From NCBI GenBank assembly GCA_029562975.1, contig JAKQTR010000038.1, forward strand, positions 372,001 to 436,000: 64,000 nucleotides of DNA, in the 5' to 3' direction. A model generated the notes under the pieces. The model was given only the letters and a program-made list of their open reading frames with translations, did not search any database and was not told the origin of the DNA. Position numbers and translations under genes: made by a program. Shown here in pieces: positions 60,803 to 64,000 of this stretch (positions within the stretch are counted from its first letter, which is position 1; every line of letters begins with the position of its first letter). This DNA comes from Acidobacteriota bacterium (GTDB lineage Bacteria; Acidobacteriota; Vicinamibacteria; Vicinamibacterales; JAKQTR01).

Positions 60803-61501
60803 ATGCCGCTCTCGAAGCCGAGGCCCCGAATCGCCATCGCCCCCTGCCGCGCCATGTCGGACTACGAGGAGTCCGTCCGCCGGGCCGGCGGCAGCGTCTG
60901 GGTACTGGACCCCAAGGCGGACTCCGCCGCCGACGTCGTCGCCTCCTGCGGAGGGCTGCTCCTGGCCGGCGGCGCGGACGTCGCCCCCGAGCGGTTCGGC
61001 CAGCTGCGCCACCCCGCCGTCACGGACGTGGACGACGCGCGCGACGAATACGAGGTGGCACTCGTGCGAGCGGCCCTGGCCGCCGGCCTCCCCATGCTGG
61101 CGATCTGCCGGGGGCTGCAGGTGCTGAACGTGGCGGCCGGCGGCACGCTCGTGCAGGACATCCCGACGCAGATGCCTGGCGCCCTGGAGCACCGGGTGCG
61201 CGATCCGCAGGATGCCATCGCCCACACCGTCCGCGTCACGCCGGGCAGCCAGGTCGGCGACCTCATGCGCGGCGCGCTCACGGGCGGCTACGACCTGCCG
61301 GTGAACAGCCGCCATCACCAGTGCGTGCTCGACCTCGCGCAGGGGTTCGACATCACCGCCGTGGCGCCGGATGGCGTGGTGGAGGCGATCGAGCTGCCGG
61401 ACACGAAGTTCTGCGTGGCCGTCCAGTGGCACCCTGAGAACTTCCTCGAGAGCGGCGCCTTCCTCCCGTTGTTCGCCGGGTTCGTGGACGCGGCGCGCTG
61501 A
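60803..61501 (+). CDS. Class I glutamine amidotransferase / gamma-Glu-GABA hydrolase family protein
   Basis: A 232-residue peptidase C26 protein. It begins with ALSPCRAM-like RIAIAPCRAMSDYEESV and has the nucleophile elbow MLAICRGLQVLNVAAGGTLVQDI, the oxyanion segment NSRHHQCVLD, and the His-Glu pair in VAVQWHPENFLES. The family includes PuuD of putrescine degradation; no other puu gene is nearby, so the substrate is unknown. It lies 21 bases after argS. Confidence 0.85.
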   Translation: MPLSKPRPRIAIAPCRAMSDYEESVRRAGGSVWVLDPKADSAADVVASCGGLLLAGGADVAPERFGQLRHPAVTDVDDARDEYEVALVRAALAAGLPMLAICRGLQVLNVAAGGTLVQDIPTQMPGALEHRVRDPQDAIAHTVRVTPGSQVGDLMRGALTGGYDLPVNSRHHQCVLDLAQGFDITAVAPDGVVEAIELPDTKFCVAVQWHPENFLESGAFLPLFAGFVDAAR

Positions 61502-61509
61502 CCTGCGCG

Positions 61510-61527
61510 GGGCGGAGGCTGCCGCCC
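61510..61527. terminator. Possible hairpin terminator between the amidotransferase and the methyltransferase genes
   Basis: GGGCGG (61510-61515) and CCGCCC (61522-61527) form a 6-bp stem around AGGCTG, nine bases after the plus-strand stop and in the 58-bp convergent gap. A short TTC follows, with no long T-run. Confidence 0.4.
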
Positions 61528-61559
61528 TTCACCGCGTGAGGTGCCCGGGCCGAGGCGAG

Positions 61560-62816
61560 TCAGCGAGCCAGGACGGCGAGCGATTCGACGTGGGGCGTGT
61601 TAGGGAAGAGATCGAACGCGCGGATCGACTCGATCCGGTACCCGGCGTCCACGAACCGCCGCACGTCCCGCGCGAACGTCGCCACGTCGCACGACACGAA
61701 CACCGCGCGCGAGGCGCCCAGGGCGGCCGCGCCCGCGGCGGCCGCGGGTGACATCCCGCTCCGGGGCGGGTCCAGCACGAGGGTGAACGCCCCGGCCGCC
61801 GGCCGCCGGCGGATGAAACGCTCGACGCGCGTCTCCTCAACGCGCATCGCCTCGCCGAACGGCCGGGCGTTGGCGCGCAAGTCCCTGGCCGAAGCCGGAT
61901 GCCCCTCGACGGCCACGACGCGGTGCATCCCGGTGGCCGCCAACGCCGCCCCGAAGAGCCCCACGCCGGCGTACAGATCGACGACGTCCCCCGCCGGGCA
62001 CGCCGACACCACGGCGCCCGCCAGCTCGTCGAGCAGGAAGCGGTTCCCCTGGAAGAACGCGCACACGTGGCGTCTGAGCCTGGCGCCGCAGACGACGTCC
62101 TCGACACACGGGCTTCCGTAGGCGGTTCGTCCGCCGGCCGAGCCCGCGACCGCCCACGTGAGACCCGACACGCCGCTGACGGGCGTCACGGCGCGCATCG
62201 CGCCACGCCCCGCGGGCCCCGTCAGCTCGACGTGGCACGCACGCTCGTCGGCGGGCCGGTTCTCCGAGACCACGACGTCCGCCCCACTGCGCAGGCCGCC
62301 GGCGGCGAGGCGTTCGGCCAGGCCCGCGAGCGCCGCGCCGGTGGCGGGCAGCAACTGCATCGTGGGCGCGGCGTCGCACACTTCGTGCGTGCCTTCGAGC
62401 AGAAAGCCGAGGCGGCCGGCAGCGAGCCGAAGCCTCGCCCGCATCCGGTAACCGGCTTCGGGCGACGGCGCCACGTGGATCGGACCGTCGAGCCGAATCC
62501 GGCCGATCCGTTCGAGGGCGTCAGCGATGGCGTCCGCCTTGAGCCGGCGCTGCCAGGCCGGGCTGATGTGCGCGAGCGCGGCGCCTCCGCACCGAGGATC
62601 GAAGGGAACCGCCCGCCGCTCCGGATGCGGCTCCAGGACCTCCACGACCGTCGCGAAGGCGAGGGACTTCTCGACCCGGTCGGCGCGCGCCGTGACGCGC
62701 TCGCCCGGGATGGCCCCCGCCACGAGGATCACCATCCCGTCGTGGCGTGCGAGCATGCGACCGCCGGCGGCCGCTTTCTCGGGGACCAGCGTCAGGAGAT
62801 CTCCGGGGCGGATCAC
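61560..62816 (-). CDS. 23S rRNA/tRNA (uracil-5)-methyltransferase, TrmA/RlmCD family
   Basis: A 418-residue SAM enzyme. A TRAM-like beta domain (about 1-60) leads to the family core CGGAALAHISPAWQRRLKADAI, the motif I block VVDLYAGVGLFGAALAATG, the DPPRSG motif as VLDPPRSGMSP, the catalytic Cys in SCDVATFARD and the C-terminal FDLFPNTPHVESLAVL. RumA/RlmD use three Cys in CxxxxxCGGC plus a fourth; here CGGA replaces CGGC and the first Cys is missing, so the 4Fe-4S cluster is probably lost. The target nucleotide cannot be predicted. The start is GTG 62816. Confidence 0.82.
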   Translation of the reverse strand: MIRPGDLLTLVPEKAAAGGRMLARHDGMVILVAGAIPGERVTARADRVEKSLAFATVVEVLEPHPERRAVPFDPRCGGAALAHISPAWQRRLKADAIADALERIGRIRLDGPIHVAPSPEAGYRMRARLRLAAGRLGFLLEGTHEVCDAAPTMQLLPATGAALAGLAERLAAGGLRSGADVVVSENRPADERACHVELTGPAGRGAMRAVTPVSGVSGLTWAVAGSAGGRTAYGSPCVEDVVCGARLRRHVCAFFQGNRFLLDELAGAVVSACPAGDVVDLYAGVGLFGAALAATGMHRVVAVEGHPASARDLRANARPFGEAMRVEETRVERFIRRRPAAGAFTLVLDPPRSGMSPAAAAGAAALGASRAVFVSCDVATFARDVRRFVDAGYRIESIRAFDLFPNTPHVESLAVLAR

Positions 62817-62825
62817 GGCGAACGC

Positions 62826-63596
62826 CTAGTCGAGCGTCAGCAGCGGGAGCCGCAGGCGCTCCCGCAAGGCGCGGTCCGCCACGCGGCGGCGGGCCGCGGC
62901 CAGCGCGGCCGGCGCCAGCCTCGCTGCGAACGGCTCCAGGTCGGCCTCGGCCTCGCGCTCGACGTCGGCCACGACGCCGGGCGGGGCGCATGCGCGCGCG
63001 CGTTCGAGCATCTCGGCGTCGAGGGCCGCCAGGTCGGCCAGGATCCGCTCGCGCGCCTCGCCGCGGGCGCGCCGAGCTGCCGGGTGCAGGGCGTCGAGCC
63101 GCCGCACGAGCCCGTCGAGCACGGTGTCCCACTCGCCGGCCGCGCCTCCCGTTCGGAGCGCCGTCAGCCTAACGATCACGCGGTCCACGTGCGTCGAGAG
63201 GGATTCGCGGCTCCGCCGCGCCGGCCCCGGCTCGGTCCTGCCGCCGCGCCAGGCGGCCGCTGCGCCGCCGCCCAGCCCGCCGTCGCCGGCCTCTCCGGCC
63301 GTCTCCTCTGCCGCCCCGGACACGCCGTGGACACCGACGGCGCGCCGCCACGCATCGAACGCGTCCAGGACATCGGCCTCGCAGAACTCGATTCGCATCG
63401 GCCGCCTGGCGCTGCCCCTGGCGGACGCGCGCTCGAGGCGGCGGTCGATGCCCTGGTACACGACGTTCAGCGGAATGCCGGCGGACGCCCAGCCGCGCGC
63501 CAGGTCGAAGGCCGGGCCGACCAGCCGCACGAGATGCCCCCGGTTGCGCCTGCACAGGTACGCCTCGATTTCGCGGCAGTACTGGTCGATGTCCAT
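62826..63596 (-). CDS. Uncharacterised 256-residue protein upstream of the methyltransferase
   Basis: I do not recognise a known family. Residues 1-80 are well structured (DIDQYCREIEAYLCRRNRGHLVRL, IPLNVVYQGIDRRLER, RRPMRIEFCEADVLDAFDAWRRAVG), then a Gly/Ala-rich linker (about 95-125) and a helical, Ala/Arg/Glu-rich domain (about 135-256). The N-terminal helix-turn arrangement could be a nucleic-acid or protein-protein module, but there is no catalytic motif. It has GGGGGAG directly before the ATG and lies eight bases after the coaX stop, so it is co-transcribed with coaX. Confidence 0.6.
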   Translation of the reverse strand: MDIDQYCREIEAYLCRRNRGHLVRLVGPAFDLARGWASAGIPLNVVYQGIDRRLERASARGSARRPMRIEFCEADVLDAFDAWRRAVGVHGVSGAAEETAGEAGDGGLGGGAAAAWRGGRTEPGPARRSRESLSTHVDRVIVRLTALRTGGAAGEWDTVLDGLVRRLDALHPAARRARGEARERILADLAALDAEMLERARACAPPGVVADVEREAEADLEPFAARLAPAALAAARRRVADRALRERLRLPLLTLD

Positions 63597-63604
63597 CTCC
63601 CCCG

Positions 63605-64000
63605 CTATCTCGTCCGCCGATCCCAGACCATCTTCAGGCCCCTGAGCGTCAGGTCCCCGTCCACGGCGTCGATGACGTCCGTCTCCGGCGCGATCACCTC
63701 AGCGAGACCTCCCGTTGCGACGCAGAAGGCCGCGCCGCCAAGCTCCGCTCGGATGCGCCGCACGAGCCCCTGGGTCATCTCGACGTACCCGAAGAACAAG
63801 CCCGCCTGCATCGAGGCGACCGTCGTCCGGCCGATGACGGTCGAGGGCTTCTGCACGTCGATACGCGGCAGCTTCGCTGCGCGCTGGAACAGGGCGTCCG
63901 CCGAGATCTGGATGCCCGGGCAGATCACGCCGCCCAGGTATTCGCCCCGCGCGGAGATGGCGTCGAACGTGGTGGCCGTGCCGAAGTCCACGACGATGAG
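63605..64000 (-). CDS. coaX: Type III pantothenate kinase (N-terminus cut by window edge)
   Basis: The visible 132 residues are the C-terminal half of CoaX, which phosphorylates pantothenate in CoA synthesis. The frame is open to the last base of the window. The first residues are LIVVDFGTATTFDAI, the second phosphate motif, then YLGGVICPGIQISADALFQRAAKLPRI, STVIGRTTVASMQAGLFFGYV and a VATGGLAEVIAPE motif, then DLTLRGLKMVWDR. All are diagnostic of CoaX. The N-terminal phosphate loop lies beyond 64000. Confidence 0.92.
   Translation of the reverse strand, partial: LIVVDFGTATTFDAISARGEYLGGVICPGIQISADALFQRAAKLPRIDVQKPSTVIGRTTVASMQAGLFFGYVEMTQGLVRRIRAELGGAAFCVATGGLAEVIAPETDVIDAVDGDLTLRGLKMVWDRRTR

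Overview
The window reads as a compact, very GC-rich (about 70%) chromosomal segment of a diderm bacterium. The LPS genes (lpxA, lpxI, lptE), the lipoprotein-sorting ABC transporter, Lnt and an OmpH/Skp chaperone all require an outer membrane. The gene families, the HspR-type heat-shock operon and the ETF:menaquinone oxidoreductase are consistent with an Acidobacteriota lineage (Vicinamibacteria-like), but no 16S rRNA or other decisive marker is present. I see no phage, IS element, CRISPR array, rRNA or tRNA, so this is core genome with a few lineage-specific genes.

Layout. 1-2172: tail of an unknown gene, a lytic transglycosylase, an HD-GYP-like protein and rpsT. 2177-6264 (minus): leuS-lptE-holA, the same order as in enterobacteria. 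6344-17030 (minus): deoB, dgt, yceD, rpmF, fabD-fabG-acpP-fabF, etfB-etfA, an ETF:quinone oxidoreductase and a lysophospholipid-type acyltransferase. This couples phospholipid and fatty-acid synthesis genes to electron transfer from acyl-CoA oxidation. 17078-19386 (minus): a tonB-like gene, an uncatalogued 29-codon membrane peptide, miaA and hfq, tightly coupled. 19448-23858: menG, a dihydropyrimidinase, a 672-bp gene-free stretch, a LysE exporter and a Gfo/Idh dehydrogenase. 23851-29093: lpxI, a fused fabZ-lpxA, ompH and clpC. 29214-33896: lolD, lolC/E, lysS, nusB and an enoyl-CoA hydratase.

33871-39362 (minus): small membrane proteins (VanZ, a 59-aa two-helix protein, a DUF6677-like protein, DUF2085), a PfkB kinase, an MTA phosphorylase, methylmalonyl-CoA epimerase, and two exported proteins built from three copies of an uncharacterised domain of about 115 residues. 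39413-45234 (minus): hemW, a DnaC-like ATPase, and the heat-shock operon dnaK-dnaJ-hspR, without grpE, behind a promoter overlapped by a HAIR-like operator. 45381-50117 (plus, divergent from dnaK): a secreted FecR-domain protein ending in eight 96-bp coding repeats, then a class A penicillin-binding protein. 50133-58035 (minus): a TPR protein of unusual architecture, nfeD, slipin, a SPOR protein, lnt and prfB with an intact programmed +1 frameshift site. 58083-64000: mobA, argS and a class I glutamine amidotransferase (plus), then an RlmD/TrmA-family methyltransferase, an unknown protein and coaX (minus, cut by the window edge).

Many genes on the minus strand are linked by 1-, 4- or 8-base start/stop overlaps, so long operons with translational coupling are likely. 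Five minus-strand transcription units carry the same TATAATC heptamer just upstream of their first gene, which stands out against the GC-rich background.

The strongest candidates for new biology are the exported repeat-domain family (37721-39362), the V4R-like/TPR fusion with an internal signal peptide (55732-58035), the FabZ-LpxA fusion, the 29-aa peptide between tonB and miaA, and an lnt gene without a usable ATG, GTG or TTG at its true N-terminus.
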